The notes below the pieces were generated by a model that saw only the letters and a list, made by a program, of their open reading frames with translations, was not told the DNA's origin and did not search any database. A stretch of 64,000 bases of DNA, from the NCBI GenBank assembly GCA_937925655.1, contig CALAMC010000020.1, positions 8,787 through 72,786 on the forward strand. The letters are read 5' to 3'. Source of the stretch: an uncultured candidate division Zixibacteria bacterium (GTDB lineage Bacteria; Zixibacteria; MSB-5A5; GN15; PGXB01). This document shows positions 1 through 10,272 of this stretch, in pieces; positions within the stretch are counted from its first letter, which is position 1; each line of letters begins with the position of its first letter. The position numbers were made by a program, and so were the translations under genes.

Positions 1-200
1 AAACAACCTCCATCGTGCTGTTCAAATTTTGAACAGGGGACCCTTTTCATGATTCTTAAGTATTTAATATCCGGCTGTTTATGCGTTATGACCGGTTAGA
101 AAAAATCCAAATTGGCCGATATCATTATTAATAACCGATTACAGAAAACATTGAAGCGCGAATTTGCCCGCATCAATGATAATCGTAAGCGCTTGTCGAC

Positions 201-2978
201 ATGATTGAGAATAAAACGGGGCCAAGCGGACGAGCAATGTTTAAATTCTTCAAAAACACATCCATCGATAAAAAACTGACCCTGCTGATCCTGTCCTTTT
301 CCGGAACCATGTTGCTGCTGGCCTGCATCTCTTTCATGGTCTATGATTACCATAATTTCCGAAATGAGATGGTCCGAGAAATGGACGGTATCGCAATGGG
401 GATTGGCGGCGAGTTGATAGATTATCTGATAGGCAACAACGATGAAGCCGCAAAAGAGAAACTTATGCGGCTGGCCGTTGAATCGCGCTTTCACGCCGCC
501 GTTTTATATGATGATAATAATCGCGCCGTGGCATGGTTCGGGATCAAACCTGAAAATGCCCTGGCGCACATTTCCAATCAGGAATACGGGCATGCCTTTC
601 ATAGTGGATATCTTGATGTGTACAAACCCATAATGGCCGACGATGAAATAAAGGGGAGTTTATTGCTGCGGGTCGAGCTTGGTAATCTTGAAAAGCTCGT
701 GATCGCACAGTCGTATATTACCATCGCATTCTTGGTCGTCGGTCTGCTGGCAGGCATCGCCGTCGCCGGTTTGGTTCGTCGCATGGTAACCCAGCCGATT
801 ACCGAATTGTCATCTCTGGCCCGGGACATATCAATAAGTCAGGATTATTCCATACGTGCTAAAAAAAGGAGTAATGATGAGATCGGGCGCCTGGTGCGAA
901 GTTTCAATGATATGTTATCCCAGATCCAGGGGCGCGATTCCGAGCTTATGCATACGCAGCAGGTCGCGGCCGAATGGGCCGAAAAACTCAACGAAGAGCT
1001 TTCCGTCCGGCGCCGCACCGAAGAGGCTTTGCGTGAAAAGGAAACCAAGTATCGCACTTTGTTTGATATGGCCGAAGACGCTATATTCATTATGGGGGGC
1101 GACAGGTTTATCGATTGTAATTTTTCTACTTTGCGCGTTTTTAAATGCACCCGGGAGCAGATCATCGGTCAACCGCCATACACCTTTTCTCCTGAATTTC
1201 AGCCCGATGGCCGGCCATCTAAAGAAAAGGCTCTCGAAAAAATTAAGGCGGCTATGGCCGGAACCCACCAATTTTTCGAATGGACACATTGTCATTATGA
1301 CGGCACCCCCTTCGACGCCGAAGTCAGCCTCTCCCGTATGGAACTCAACGGCGAAATTTGCCTGTTCGCCATCGTTCGTGATATAACCGAAAGAAAGGCG
1401 GCCGAACGGGCCATGAGGGAAAGTGCCGATACCCTCCGCTCCACCATCGAGTCCACGGCCGATGGTATTCTGGTGGTCGACGATAACGGGAAAACCATTT
1501 TTGCCAACAGGAAATTTGCCGAGATGTGGCAAATTCCCGATGAGATTATGGCCACCGAAGATGACGAAAAACTGCTGGGCTTTGTTCTGGACCAATTGGT
1601 CGAACCACAACAATTTATACAAAAAGTCAGACAGCTTTATAAATCTCAAGCCATAGATTTTGATACGCTTTATTTCAAGGACGAGCGCGTCTTCGACCGT
1701 TATTCCTGTCCCCTTATTAAGGAAGGCCGGACCGCCGGACGGGTCTGGAGTTTCCGCGACGTCACCGAAAAAATCCAGAATGAGCATCAAAAAAACCAGC
1801 TGAAGGAAAAACTCGAACGGGCTCACCGTATGGAGTCACTGGGTATTTTGGCCGGCGGCGTGGCCCATGACCTTAATAACATGCTCGGCCCGCTGGTCGG
1901 CTACCCCGAATTGATATTGAGAAAACTCCCCGAAGACAGCCCCGTGCGCCAGCAAATAATGCGCATGGGTCGGTCTGCCAAAGATGCCGCCGACGTTATT
2001 CAGGATCTGCTTACCTTGGCCCGCCGAGGCCGCTATGAAATGAAACCGACCGACCTCAACGAAGCTATTCGCGGTTATCTTGATTCACCCGCCGCCGCAA
2101 AAATGATCGAAGGCAATCCCCGGGTGAATTTAAATGTCACCTTGCATGACGGGCCTTGCCTTATTATGGGCTCAACGCCCCACCTGTCCAAAGCCATAAT
2201 GAATCTGATCGTCAACGCTTATGACGCCATGCCGGAAGGCGGAAAAATTCATGTAACGACCAGTATCCAGACCCTGACCCGCCTGCACAGCGGTCACGAC
2301 CGTATCAACCCCGGAGAATATATCGTTTTCAGCGTGAAAGACAATGGGCCGGGTATTGAAAAAAGCGATTTGGATAAGATTTTTGAACCGTACTACTCCA
2401 AGAAAAAAATGGGAACCAGCGGAAGCGGTCTGGGTTTGTCTGTCGTCTATGGTATTGTCAAGGATCATAACGGATATTATGACGTTCTATCCGAACCGGG
2501 GAAGGGCGCCGAATTCCTTTTATATTTTCCGGCCACGGCGCGACTGGTTGCGGCGGATAACGATGTCGCATTAGACTTCAACGGCTCTGAAAAACTGCTG
2601 ATCGTGGATGATTCCACCGATCAGAGGGAAGTCGCCACCGAACTGCTTTCGTCGCTCGGTTATGAGGTCGCTTCCGTATCCAGCGGGCGGGCCGCTGTGG
2701 ACTATTTAAAGAGCCACCGCGTGGACCTGGTCGTTCTTGATATGATCATGGAAAAAGATTTCGACGGTCTCGAAACTTATCGGGTCATATTGAATTCTCA
2801 TCCCCATCAAAAAGCCATTATCGTCAGCGGTTTTTCTGCCACCGACCGGGTGGAACAAACGCTGGCACTGGGTGCCGGTCGTTATATCAAAAAACCCTAT
2901 ACCCGGCAGGAAATCGGCCGGGCCGTCCGCGAAACTCTCGATGGCACGCCACAACCGGCTGGCGAACGGGTCGGCTAA
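201..2978 (+). CDS. Hybrid sensor histidine kinase/response regulator (HAMP-PAS-PAS-HisKA-HATPase-REC)
   Basis: Membrane sensor kinase with a C-terminal receiver domain. Visible order: TM about 25-48, an extracytoplasmic sensor segment, TM about 170-192, HAMP about 193-247, coiled coil, two PAS domains (about 280-400 and 408-530; each ends near a DIT/DVTE motif), a HisKA box with the phospho-accepting His in [10 protein letters not shown], an ATPase domain ([22 protein letters not shown]) and a receiver domain (IVDD, acceptor Asp in VVLDMIM, KPY). The His-Asp hybrid design implies an internal phosphorelay to an unlinked partner. The first ATG has no good Shine-Dalgarno; ATG at 237 is an alternative start that would trim 12 residues. 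The signal sensed cannot be read from sequence, and no partner regulator is adjacent. Confidence 0.93.
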   Translation: MIENKTGPSGRAMFKFFKNTSIDKKLTLLILSFSGTMLLLACISFMVYDYHNFRNEMVREMDGIAMGIGGELIDYLIGNNDEAAKEKLMRLAVESRFHAAVLYDDNNRAVAWFGIKPENALAHISNQEYGHAFHSGYLDVYKPIMADDEIKGSLLLRVELGNLEKLVIAQSYITIAFLVVGLLAGIAVAGLVRRMVTQPITELSSLARDISISQDYSIRAKKRSNDEIGRLVRSFNDMLSQIQGRDSELMHTQQVAAEWAEKLNEELSVRRRTEEALREKETKYRTLFDMAEDAIFIMGGDRFIDCNFSTLRVFKCTREQIIGQPPYTFSPEFQPDGRPSKEKALEKIKAAMAGTHQFFEWTHCHYDGTPFDAEVSLSRMELNGEICLFAIVRDITERKAAERAMRESADTLRSTIESTADGILVVDDNGKTIFANRKFAEMWQIPDEIMATEDDEKLLGFVLDQLVEPQQFIQKVRQLYKSQAIDFDTLYFKDERVFDRYSCPLIKEGRTAGRVWSFRDVTEKIQNEHQKNQLKEKLERAHRMESLGILAGGVAHDLNNMLGPLVGYPELILRKLPEDSPVRQQIMRMGRSAKDAADVIQDLLTLARRGRYEMKPTDLNEAIRGYLDSPAAAKMIEGNPRVNLNVTLHDGPCLIMGSTPHLSKAIMNLIVNAYDAMPEGGKIHVTTSIQTLTRLHSGHDRINPGEYIVFSVKDNGPGIEKSDLDKIFEPYYSKKKMGTSGSGLGLSVVYGIVKDHNGYYDVLSEPGKGAEFLLYFPATARLVAADNDVALDFNGSEKLLIVDDSTDQREVATELLSSLGYEVASVSSGRAAVDYLKSHRVDLVVLDMIMEKDFDGLETYRVILNSHPHQKAIIVSGFSATDRVEQTLALGAGRYIKKPYTRQEIGRAVRETLDGTPQPAGERVG

Positions 2979-3017
2979 TTATTTTTTCCGAATATTAGGT
3001 CAATCCGTCCGGCTCAC

Positions 3018-3047
3018 TTGACAAATCCTTTATCAAGACTTTATTAT
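3018..3047 (+). promoter_or_regulatory. Candidate sigma-70 promoter for the CBS-transporter pair
   Basis: TTGACA at 3018-3023 and TATTAT at 3042-3047, spacer 18 (or TTATTA with spacer 17). It lies about 130 bases before the CBS-domain gene, in the gap after the sensor kinase stop. Consensus match only. Confidence 0.5.
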
Positions 3048-3175
3048 TTTGCATTGTTTTTATCGGGGCGATATGGTGCCGGGGCGGAGTTTTAATGTCG
3101 GTATGTTTCTATCCGTTCCGGATGGATGAATATGTTATTAGGGAAATATAAATATTAAAGGTGACGGAGAATATA

Positions 3176-3706
3176 ATGCCAACCAAGCGAGCCGGGGATA
3201 TGATGATACCGCTGGAGAAGTATCCTCATATTCCTCACTGGTTTACACTTCGGCAGGCGGTCGCCGAAATAAAAAACTCCCAGCTTGAAGTCGGTGGACA
3301 AAGATCTCTGCCGCGATCGGTCCTGGTTTTTGATGAAAAATATCATCTCCTCGGTGTGGCCCGCCGCCGCGATATTCTTCGCGGTTTGGAGCCGAAATTC
3401 CTGAAAACCATGCCGATGGCCCACCGCCGCCAATTGTTCGATATTGAAGCCGATCCGGATTTGACCGTCCTGTCCGTAGGCCGGGTTGCCCAAGCCGTAC
3501 GGGAACAAGCCGATCAGCCGATTAGTGTGGTCATGCAACCCATTATGGACACGGTTGAATACAACGATCACATCACCAAAATCATTTACAAAATGATCAG
3601 CAAAGATTTGGACCTGCTTCCGGTTATGAAAGATAATCGGATTGTCGGGGTAGTCCGATCGGTGGATGCCTTCAATGAAATTGCCAATATCCTGCTGGAA
3701 GAATAA
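3176..3706 (+). CDS. CBS-domain pair protein
   Basis: About 176 residues made almost wholly of two CBS motifs. The first (about 8-75) contains SVLVFDEKYHLLGVARRRDIL; the second (about 110-175) contains MISKDLDLLPVMKDNRIVGVV. CBS pairs bind adenosyl nucleotides and regulate enzymes or transporters. The frame is open from a GTG at 3161, but that GTG lies inside the purine-rich stretch AAAGGTGACGGAG that best serves as the ribosome binding site for ATG 3176, so I choose 3176. The next gene, an anion transporter, starts 30 bases later on the same strand, so this is probably its cytosolic regulatory partner (inference). Confidence 0.85.
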   Translation: MPTKRAGDMMIPLEKYPHIPHWFTLRQAVAEIKNSQLEVGGQRSLPRSVLVFDEKYHLLGVARRRDILRGLEPKFLKTMPMAHRRQLFDIEADPDLTVLSVGRVAQAVREQADQPISVVMQPIMDTVEYNDHITKIIYKMISKDLDLLPVMKDNRIVGVVRSVDAFNEIANILLEE

Positions 3707-3736
3707 CCGGCGGTTAATTTTAAATAATGGTGGACT

Positions 3737-5281
3737 ATGAATAAAGCCGATAATGACAAAGATAAAAATATGCCCCGCGGGGGCCTTCCGCCCATACCCG
3801 GTTCGGTCGAACTGGTCGTCGTTAAGAAAAAATTGGATTATAAAAGGCTGTTTTTCATGTTGCTGGGCATCACCCTGTTTAGCGCCGTATACTTTTCGCC
3901 CTCCTGGCCGAGTGCGGTCGATCCCGCCGGAAAAATTTTCGAACTGACCCGTGAAGGCAAAGCCGCCCTGGGATTGTTCTTTCTGGCCGCGACGTGGTGG
4001 GTCTTTGAAGTCGTCCCCATCGGCGTAACCGGTATATTAATTGGCATCGTACAGGCTATTTTCCTGATTCGTCCGGCCAAAACCGCGTTCGGAGATTTCA
4101 TGGATCCCTCGGTCTGGTTCATCGTCGGTTCCGTCGTCATCGGCATGGCTTTCAGCAGTACCGGGCTGACCAAGAGGATGGCCTATAAAATGCTTTCCAT
4201 CGTCGGCGAAAAAACCAGTATGATATACCTGGGTTGCTTTGCCATGACCGCCGCGTTGACTCTGGTTATGGCCCACACCGCCGTCGCGGCGGCCGTATTT
4301 CCTCTGCTTATGGCTATATATTCGCTGTACAGCGACGACGAAAAACCGACCAAATTCGGCAAGGGCCTGTTTATCGGCATGGCCTTTGTGGCCGGAGCCG
4401 GAAGTATCATCACCTTGCTGGGTTCCGCCCGGGCGGCCGTGGCTATGGGCTTTTTCCGAGATATCGCCGGGACCGAAATATCCTTTTTCGAGTTGAGCTA
4501 TTATATGCTGCCGGTTGGCATCGTCATGGTTTTCGCCCTCTGGGGTTTGTGTATGGTCCTGTTCAAACCCGAACATAAAACAATACCCGGCCTGCGCGAC
4601 CGGGCCATCGAACTATACCGCCATCTCGGGGTCATCAGACGCCAGGAATGGATTACGATAATCATTGTCGTCGCGACCATCGTGGCCATCGGCACCAAGG
4701 ATTTCATCGGGCCGCTGGTACCCATCAATAAGAGCGCCATCATCCTGATTTCGACCATACTCTTTTTTGTGTTTAATATTCTCAAACTCGAAGACCTCGA
4801 AAGTATCCCGTGGAACATCGTCCTGCTGTTCGGTGGGGCCATGAGCATCGGTTTTTGCCTATGGCAAACCGGGGCGGCCGAATGGATCGCCGTCCAATGG
4901 CTGTCGCTTCTGCAGGGTGCGCACTGGTTTTTCTTTGTCATGGGTATTGCCCTGTTCGTCCTGATTATGACCAACCTGATCATGAACGTCGCCGCCATCG
5001 CCATCTCGCTTCCCGTGGCCCTCGTCCTTGCTCCGTACATGGGCGTGGAACCCGAAGTCATATTGTTCGCGTCGCTGGTGACGGCCGGTATGCCGTTTTT
5101 ATTTTTAGTCGGGGCGGCACCTAACGCCATTGCCTACGAAAGCCGTCAATTCACGAGCGGGCAATTCTTCATGGCCGGACTTCCCGCCAGTCTTCTGTTG
5201 CTTGTTGTTTTGGGCCTTTTTATTACGATTATATGGCCGTTGATGGGTATGCCGGTGGTTGGAACGCCGGTAGTGCCGTGA
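3737..5281 (+). CDS. DASS/SLC13-family anion (dicarboxylate or sulfate) transporter
   Basis: 514 residues with about 11-12 hydrophobic segments and a hydrophilic N-terminal tail of about 35 residues. The layout fits the divalent anion:Na+ symporter family: two inverted-repeat halves, a TTAAL-AHTAVAAAVFP stretch in the first and MNVAAIAISLPVAL plus GAAPNAIAYES in the second, where family members carry SNT/GAAPNA substrate- and sodium-binding loops. Substrate (C4-dicarboxylate, citrate, sulfate) cannot be assigned. It probably shares a transcript with the CBS protein 30 bases upstream. A terminator hairpin follows the stop closely. Confidence 0.88.
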   Translation: MNKADNDKDKNMPRGGLPPIPGSVELVVVKKKLDYKRLFFMLLGITLFSAVYFSPSWPSAVDPAGKIFELTREGKAALGLFFLAATWWVFEVVPIGVTGILIGIVQAIFLIRPAKTAFGDFMDPSVWFIVGSVVIGMAFSSTGLTKRMAYKMLSIVGEKTSMIYLGCFAMTAALTLVMAHTAVAAAVFPLLMAIYSLYSDDEKPTKFGKGLFIGMAFVAGAGSIITLLGSARAAVAMGFFRDIAGTEISFFELSYYMLPVGIVMVFALWGLCMVLFKPEHKTIPGLRDRAIELYRHLGVIRRQEWITIIIVVATIVAIGTKDFIGPLVPINKSAIILISTILFFVFNILKLEDLESIPWNIVLLFGGAMSIGFCLWQTGAAEWIAVQWLSLLQGAHWFFFVMGIALFVLIMTNLIMNVAAIAISLPVALVLAPYMGVEPEVILFASLVTAGMPFLFLVGAAPNAIAYESRQFTSGQFFMAGLPASLLLLVVLGLFITIIWPLMGMPVVGTPVVP

Positions 5282-5303
5282 TTATGTTTTCAAAAAGAAT
5301 AAA

Positions 5304-5326
5304 CGCCGGTTATTCCGGCGCTTTTT
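5304..5326. terminator. Bidirectional intrinsic terminator
   Basis: CGCCGG (5304-5309), loop TTATT, CCGGCG (5315-5320), followed by CTTTTT on plus and TTTATTCTTTTTG on minus. It sits between the convergent transporter (plus) and sulfatase-like gene (minus) and can serve both. Confidence 0.85.
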
Positions 5327-5364
5327 GATTGTCCTGAATGAAAATCGGTCTCCCGCCGCCGGCT

Positions 5365-7329
5365 TCAATTTTTTATTCCGCTGGCGAAGCGAATATGACC
5401 AAAACCGTATTTACCGTCGCCGGCGACCGGGATAATCAGAACATTATTGAACCCCCGCCTGACCGCTTCTTCGGGCACGCGGCTGCGCTCCACCCGCAGA
5501 CCTCCGCCGGGAATAATGTGCGGGTCGATTTCTCCGGCCGCGATAATAGTGCTGTCCAGCCGGAAATAAATCATGTATGTATCGTTGTGATCGATGCTGT
5601 ACTCCATGTATTTCGAGTCCAGAACCTTATGAAGGCGGACCGTTACACCCCGCCTGTCCATCATGAAGCAGTCCTCGGCATCACACGGCGTCCCCTGCGT
5701 TTTGGGATGGCTGACATGCCGATATTCCACCTGGTGCGGTGACAAATCCCTATACACCGCCAGCATCTGTTCGTGAATATGACCGAGCGTATCCTTGTTT
5801 ATACGATACATTTCAAAAGGCGTATTCCATGTGGCGTAGTAACTGGCGGCCTCCAGCATCGTATATTCTGTACCGAAGCAGGCATTAAATATGGTCCTGA
5901 ATGTGTTTACAGGGGTTACCGAGTGGGAGAACGCCGTCAAATCTTGATCCGGCAAAAATAAGGCGTACAAAATGGAAAAACGCTCGTTTAAATTGGTGGT
6001 CGCTGACCCGACCCAGCTTAACTGCGATCCGGGACCGTGGTCGCCCATGATGATTATTATCGGCCGCATGTCCTCGGGACAATCGAGTAGGGTATCAATG
6101 ACGCCCGTCATACGGCGGTTGATGAATTGAAGCTGATTGCGATAGCCCTCGATATAGGCGTCAAGACTTCCACCAGCGTCGGTATAATGAGATCCGTCGC
6201 CCATGTGAAACGAAAGGTCATTGTCTACGCGTCCGCCGTCGGCGTCAAAAACGAAGGGCGGGTGAGGGGCAATGATATGGGCCAGGACGAAATTGGGATG
6301 ATCGTCAGCTGGCCGAGAAGCGAGGCCCTCCAGGGTATTCAGAATCCGGCGGCGATGGATTTCGTAAGGCGAAAAGTACCGGTCAAATATTCTCGGCAGG
6401 GGGGTGGTGGACAGCAGGATATTGCCGAATTCGCTGGATTTCCAGTCGGAGACGATGTAATCATCGGCCCGCTTGAACTCGGTCAGCGAATAGCCGGACT
6501 CATAAGCAATCGTCCGATATCCAACCTTCTTGAGCGAAGCCATGACCCGGTTATGAATATATTTGTCATGCAGCGCTTTTCGATCATCGGATTTAGGGTC
6601 GAAGCGCGCCAGGTTTTGTATATAATCCATGTTGAGGACGGAGGCCATGGTCTGAAGCGTCTGACCGTAGTTGGAATGGGCCGAATCGGCTACGAAAAAA
6701 CCCTTTTGGCGCAAATATGCGATAAACCCCGAATTGTCATAATCATACATGTTTTTCAAAATATCCTGCCGGCCATAGCCGTCGAGGATGATTAAATAAA
6801 TATCCCGGGGTAAATCGTTTTGCGATATTTTAAGACCCGCGCCTTCCTCGTTCTTAATCGACTCTATTGTGGAATGGCCGCCCATTGTAATTTTTATAAC
6901 CTGCATCGAAACCAGAACCACACCGAGTATTGCCAGCATTTTAAGGGGCGTGGTAAAATCCCATTTAACGCGGGAGAAAAATACCGCCGTGGCCAAACCC
7001 AGCGCCATCCAGATGGGTAGCAGAATCTTATCCGCATTCGACCAGAGCTCCGATGATATAGACGGACTTTGGCCCCATAGGCTGGCGAAGTGCCCGTAAG
7101 AGAAAAACAAAATGACCCACACGGCCGCCGTCAGACCGGCTTTAATGCCGTCTTTCAAAATCAAGCGCAATCCGACCGTCAGAACCGCGACAATCATGGC
7201 AATGGCCAAAAGTGGCGAAGTAATATCGCCAAACCCCATTTCATGCGCATTGTGTGCGTATAAGAAAAGGACGGGGAATATGGCATAAAGAGTGGGTGTA
7301 ACTAACCACAGCAATTTACTTGATCTCAT
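5365..7329 (-). CDS. Membrane-anchored sulfatase/LTA-synthase-like hydrolase-transferase
   Basis: 654 residues. Five hydrophobic helices in the first about 150 residues are followed by an extracytoplasmic alkaline-phosphatase-superfamily domain: metal ligand region YLIILDGYGRQD (about 180-190), candidate nucleophile Thr in NYGQTLQTMAS (about 222-232), HIIAPHPPF, and the late metal site IIIIMGDHGPGS (about 425-436). This plan is shared by phosphoglycerol and phosphoethanolamine transferases and membrane sulfatases that modify envelope polymers. There is no Cys-x-Pro-Ser-Arg formylglycine motif, which argues against a classical sulfatase. Its ATG overlaps the TGA of the upstream methyltransferase (ATGA), so the two are translationally coupled. 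Substrate unknown. Confidence 0.8.
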   Translation of the reverse strand: MRSSKLLWLVTPTLYAIFPVLFLYAHNAHEMGFGDITSPLLAIAMIVAVLTVGLRLILKDGIKAGLTAAVWVILFFSYGHFASLWGQSPSISSELWSNADKILLPIWMALGLATAVFFSRVKWDFTTPLKMLAILGVVLVSMQVIKITMGGHSTIESIKNEEGAGLKISQNDLPRDIYLIILDGYGRQDILKNMYDYDNSGFIAYLRQKGFFVADSAHSNYGQTLQTMASVLNMDYIQNLARFDPKSDDRKALHDKYIHNRVMASLKKVGYRTIAYESGYSLTEFKRADDYIVSDWKSSEFGNILLSTTPLPRIFDRYFSPYEIHRRRILNTLEGLASRPADDHPNFVLAHIIAPHPPFVFDADGGRVDNDLSFHMGDGSHYTDAGGSLDAYIEGYRNQLQFINRRMTGVIDTLLDCPEDMRPIIIIMGDHGPGSQLSWVGSATTNLNERFSILYALFLPDQDLTAFSHSVTPVNTFRTIFNACFGTEYTMLEAASYYATWNTPFEMYRINKDTLGHIHEQMLAVYRDLSPHQVEYRHVSHPKTQGTPCDAEDCFMMDRRGVTVRLHKVLDSKYMEYSIDHNDTYMIYFRLDSTIIAAGEIDPHIIPGGGLRVERSRVPEEAVRRGFNNVLIIPVAGDGKYGFGHIRFASGIKN

Positions 7330-8711
7330 GGCCGTCTTTTCATCAGGTGTATCGACCTGGAACTCTTATCGATAGTCACCGAACCTTTCATGTCGAAATA
7401 CTTCCCAAATGCCCGGCAAAACCCGTCAAAGTTGTAGTTTCCAAAAATGTCTTCTCGACAGGCCAGCATCTTTTTGACTCGCGAATCCTCCTTGGGGACG
7501 AATTCAATAATCAGTTTATTGCATATTTTATTAAAAAACTCCGCTATTTTCTCAAGGGGCAGGTTATTTCGGATGGCCAGATGGTGAATCAGGGCCAACG
7601 CCAGAACCGTGTCAGCCGGACCGCGCTCTACAAACGACTTTCTCTCCCGGTTTTCCCAGCCGGTACCACCGCTGGGATTGAGCAATTCCATGACCAGCGG
7701 CAGGAAATTCTTCTCGCCATCATGACGGGCTTTGCGATAGCTTGTTTCCACCGCTGAATAGTCCTGGTCAAAAGTAACGGTGGGTATGCCCGCATTGGAG
7801 GCCAGTCTTGCGAAAATTCCGGTATTGGATCCCAGATCCCAGACATTTGCAGGCCGGGCTTCCTTCAGAAATTTTTCTACAATGGCCAGCTTATTATCGA
7901 AAGAAAACTTGCTGTAATTGTTTTCGTCGTAATAATCTGACCAAAGCGAATGCGCCGGTTCCCATTTTAGTTTAGAAATCGCCGATTCGAGATTGTCAAT
8001 AAGCCCCAGCAATGCGGCTTTCGACATCTTTCGGTTTTTGATATCCGGCTCTCGTTCCGTGGCCTTTTTTAAAGAACGGGCATGCAAATGTATATTGGCC
8101 AGAAGCGGAAATGACAGACGGGTTCGTTTGGGCAGAAGCGCCGCCGTCAGATCCAGCGGAATCCCGTCGATATAATTCTCCATGAGCCAGCCTAACCGTA
8201 CGTCAACTTTGGCCATCAATGCCAGAGGAGCCAGAAAATGTTGACAAAACTGCCGGTAGGCAATCCAGGGTCGGCCCGGACGATATCGTTCAAAAGACAA
8301 AGTATCGATCAATACCGGCCGACAACCGATAAACTGAATATTGAAGGCATTGGCATCCTTGAGAGTCATCCCGTATTCAAGCGCGATTTTTTGAATATTT
8401 AAAGTCAGGCTGGCGGCATCTTTGAGCTGACCGAAACACCACTCATAAGGAAATGATATAAAAGGAACTTGCTCCGGTCTGATAATGGCATAAGCCGCCG
8501 CCGGATCGGGAGGAGAAATCACGGCTTTTTCATGGGTAACCATCAGGCCGTCCTTCACCAGACGTTCATACAGACCCGATTTTATGAAAAAATCATAATT
8601 ATTCCGGTAGCATTTGTTAATCTGCCGGTAAACCTGACCGCCGTTTTTAAATACAAATCCCGATGGGTCACGAAACGACCCGAATAACCCGTTCGCGTCG
8701 TCGTCAGGCAT
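7326..8711 (-). CDS. Class I SAM-dependent methyltransferase-fold protein with an uncharacterised N-terminal half
   Basis: 461 residues. The C-terminal part holds a Rossmann-type SAM site (VWDLGSNTGIFARLAS near 285-300, TFDQDYSAVE for the acidic residue, LALALIHHLAI downstream). The first about 280 residues (FGSFRDPSGFVFKNGGQVYRQ; FIGCRPVLIDTLSFER; VDVRLGWLMENYIDGIPLDL) form a separate conserved-looking module I cannot name. It overlaps the small membrane protein upstream by 8 bases and the sulfatase-like gene downstream by 4, so the three form one tight unit. The acceptor is unknown; context suggests an envelope glycan or lipid head group (inference). Confidence 0.75.
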   Translation of the reverse strand: MPDDDANGLFGSFRDPSGFVFKNGGQVYRQINKCYRNNYDFFIKSGLYERLVKDGLMVTHEKAVISPPDPAAAYAIIRPEQVPFISFPYEWCFGQLKDAASLTLNIQKIALEYGMTLKDANAFNIQFIGCRPVLIDTLSFERYRPGRPWIAYRQFCQHFLAPLALMAKVDVRLGWLMENYIDGIPLDLTAALLPKRTRLSFPLLANIHLHARSLKKATEREPDIKNRKMSKAALLGLIDNLESAISKLKWEPAHSLWSDYYDENNYSKFSFDNKLAIVEKFLKEARPANVWDLGSNTGIFARLASNAGIPTVTFDQDYSAVETSYRKARHDGEKNFLPLVMELLNPSGGTGWENRERKSFVERGPADTVLALALIHHLAIRNNLPLEKIAEFFNKICNKLIIEFVPKEDSRVKKMLACREDIFGNYNFDGFCRAFGKYFDMKGSVTIDKSSRSIHLMKRRP

Positions 8712-8955
8712 TTTTATCGCCGCCCTTGCGGCCGGGATTCCTTAAAAGGCCGGTGATCCGACGCCAGAACATCTTGACCGAAAAAACCGCCCCCAGAAGC
8801 CCGGCTAACAAAAATTGCAGAAAATATGAGCCGGAGGACGGGTCAATATACGCCTGGGCGTCATCACTCAAAAACAGCACCAAAATCGGTGTCAGGCACG
8901 CAATGAATAATGCTCTCGTGAGGGTCGAGCGAATTGTATCAGAACGAATCATCAC
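8704..8955 (-). CDS. Small AYIDPSSGS membrane protein
   Basis: 83 residues: a signal-like or TM segment (about 13-30, ending SDDAQA), the motif AYIDPSSGSYFLQ, a second hydrophobic helix (about 46-62) and a basic tail. The AYIDP-G/S-GS motif recurs in small bacterial membrane proteins of unknown function (from memory, unchecked). It is the first gene of a run whose next gene starts inside its last codons, so it is very probably real despite its size. A role as scaffold or anchor for the enzyme pair that follows is only a guess. ATG 8952 is an equally possible start. Confidence 0.75.
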   Translation of the reverse strand: MMIRSDTIRSTLTRALFIACLTPILVLFLSDDAQAYIDPSSGSYFLQFLLAGLLGAVFSVKMFWRRITGLLRNPGRKGGDKNA

Positions 8956-9022
8956 CCAATGGTGTCCTTTCTATATTGCTTTACGTAGGGTGAGGGATTT
9001 TGTTCAGTCTATTTTGTTTTTT

Positions 9023-10150
9023 TTATCCGCCCAGAGCCTTGCGGGTAAATTTGCCCTTCAGCTCGGGAATGACGAATACCCCGTCCTTGCGGATAAGCCG
9101 CCCGTCAAACCATATCTCGCCCCCGCCATAGTCCTTGCGCTGAATCTGTACCAAGTCCCAGTGAATAGCCGACGTGTTACCGTTGGGCGCGTCGTCATAT
9201 GATTTCCCCGGTGTGAAGTGAAAAGAACCGTCGATTTTTTCATCGAATAGTGTGTCTTTCATCGGCTCCTTGATCATTGGGTTTACCCCTAAGGCGAATT
9301 CCCCGACATATCGGGCCCCGGGATCGGTATCGAAAATTTTATTCAGGTTTGTATCATCTCCCTTGCAGGCGGCTTTGATGATTTTGCCGTTCTTGAACTC
9401 CAGCCGGATGTCCTCATAGACGTTGCCTTCGTAAAGCGACGGAGTATTATAAGTAAGGTAACCGTTGACCGAATTTTTTACCGGAGCCGTAAAGACCTCG
9501 CCGTCGGGGATATTGAATCGCCCGTCACACTTGATGACATTGATGCCCTTTATGCTGAACGTCAGGTCCGTGCCGGGGCCTTTGATATGAACTTTATCGG
9601 TCTTTTTCATCAACTTGACCAGCGGATCCATGGCTTTGGACATCTTGGCGTAATCAATGCAACAAACGTCATAATAGAAATCCTCGAAAGCCTGCTGGGA
9701 TTTCTGGGCCAGTTGCGCCATGGCGTTATTGGGAAAGCGCATGGCCACCCATCGGGTATTTTTGATGATGATATCGCCCATGACGGGTTTGGCATATAGC
9801 CTTTTGAATGACTGCATCGTCTTCGGGGGAATATCGCTCAAGTCGAACGGATTATCGGACCCGTTGATACTGATATAGCAGGCCGTCTTTTTGGCCATGC
9901 CCTTCATGAAGTTCGCATAAATTTTTATCTGCTCGTCGCTGGTATGGTGCAAAAATTGCCGGGTCAGCGAATCATCGCTGTAATGCCAGAAGGGAACCCC
10001 GCCCGCTTGCGTGACCTTGCGTATAAGCACCTTGGCCAGTTCCAGCGAAGGGACGCCGCGCACCGAAATATGCACCAGGTCGCCCTTCTTGACGGCACAG
10101 GAATAATTAACAAGAATATCGGCCAACTTCTCATTGCGGGGATCGGTCAT
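9023..10150 (-). CDS. M29-family aminopeptidase
   Basis: 375 residues matching the thermophilic AmpS/PepS family of cytosolic two-metal aminopeptidases. N-terminal LADILVNYSCAVKKGDLVHI is typical. The catalytic metal region has the expected order of ligands: Glu in YVGEFALGVNP, Asp/Lys in DTLFDEKIDGSFHF and the His-Asp pair in AIHWDLVQI. The frame is open to 10171, but GAAGGAGG lies 5 bases upstream of ATG 10150, which fixes the start at MTDPRNEK. It follows the homocysteine methyltransferase by about 120 bases on the same strand. Generic peptide turnover is the likely role. Confidence 0.9.
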   Translation of the reverse strand: MTDPRNEKLADILVNYSCAVKKGDLVHISVRGVPSLELAKVLIRKVTQAGGVPFWHYSDDSLTRQFLHHTSDEQIKIYANFMKGMAKKTACYISINGSDNPFDLSDIPPKTMQSFKRLYAKPVMGDIIIKNTRWVAMRFPNNAMAQLAQKSQQAFEDFYYDVCCIDYAKMSKAMDPLVKLMKKTDKVHIKGPGTDLTFSIKGINVIKCDGRFNIPDGEVFTAPVKNSVNGYLTYNTPSLYEGNVYEDIRLEFKNGKIIKAACKGDDTNLNKIFDTDPGARYVGEFALGVNPMIKEPMKDTLFDEKIDGSFHFTPGKSYDDAPNGNTSAIHWDLVQIQRKDYGGGEIWFDGRLIRKDGVFVIPELKGKFTRKALGG

Positions 10151-10272
10151 TTTTCCTCCTTCGGCAGGCATGGCTCCGCCGGAAAATTAAGTAAAATATG
10201 GGCCATAATATCGCATGAAACGGCAATTGTCAAGGCTTCGCAGACGGTTCGGGAATTTATCCAAAACAGAAA

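Noticed and set aside
915..1826. 303-codon minus-strand open frame inside the sensor kinase
   Set aside because: Antisense to PAS domains; no family resemblance, and the plus frame has clear domains.
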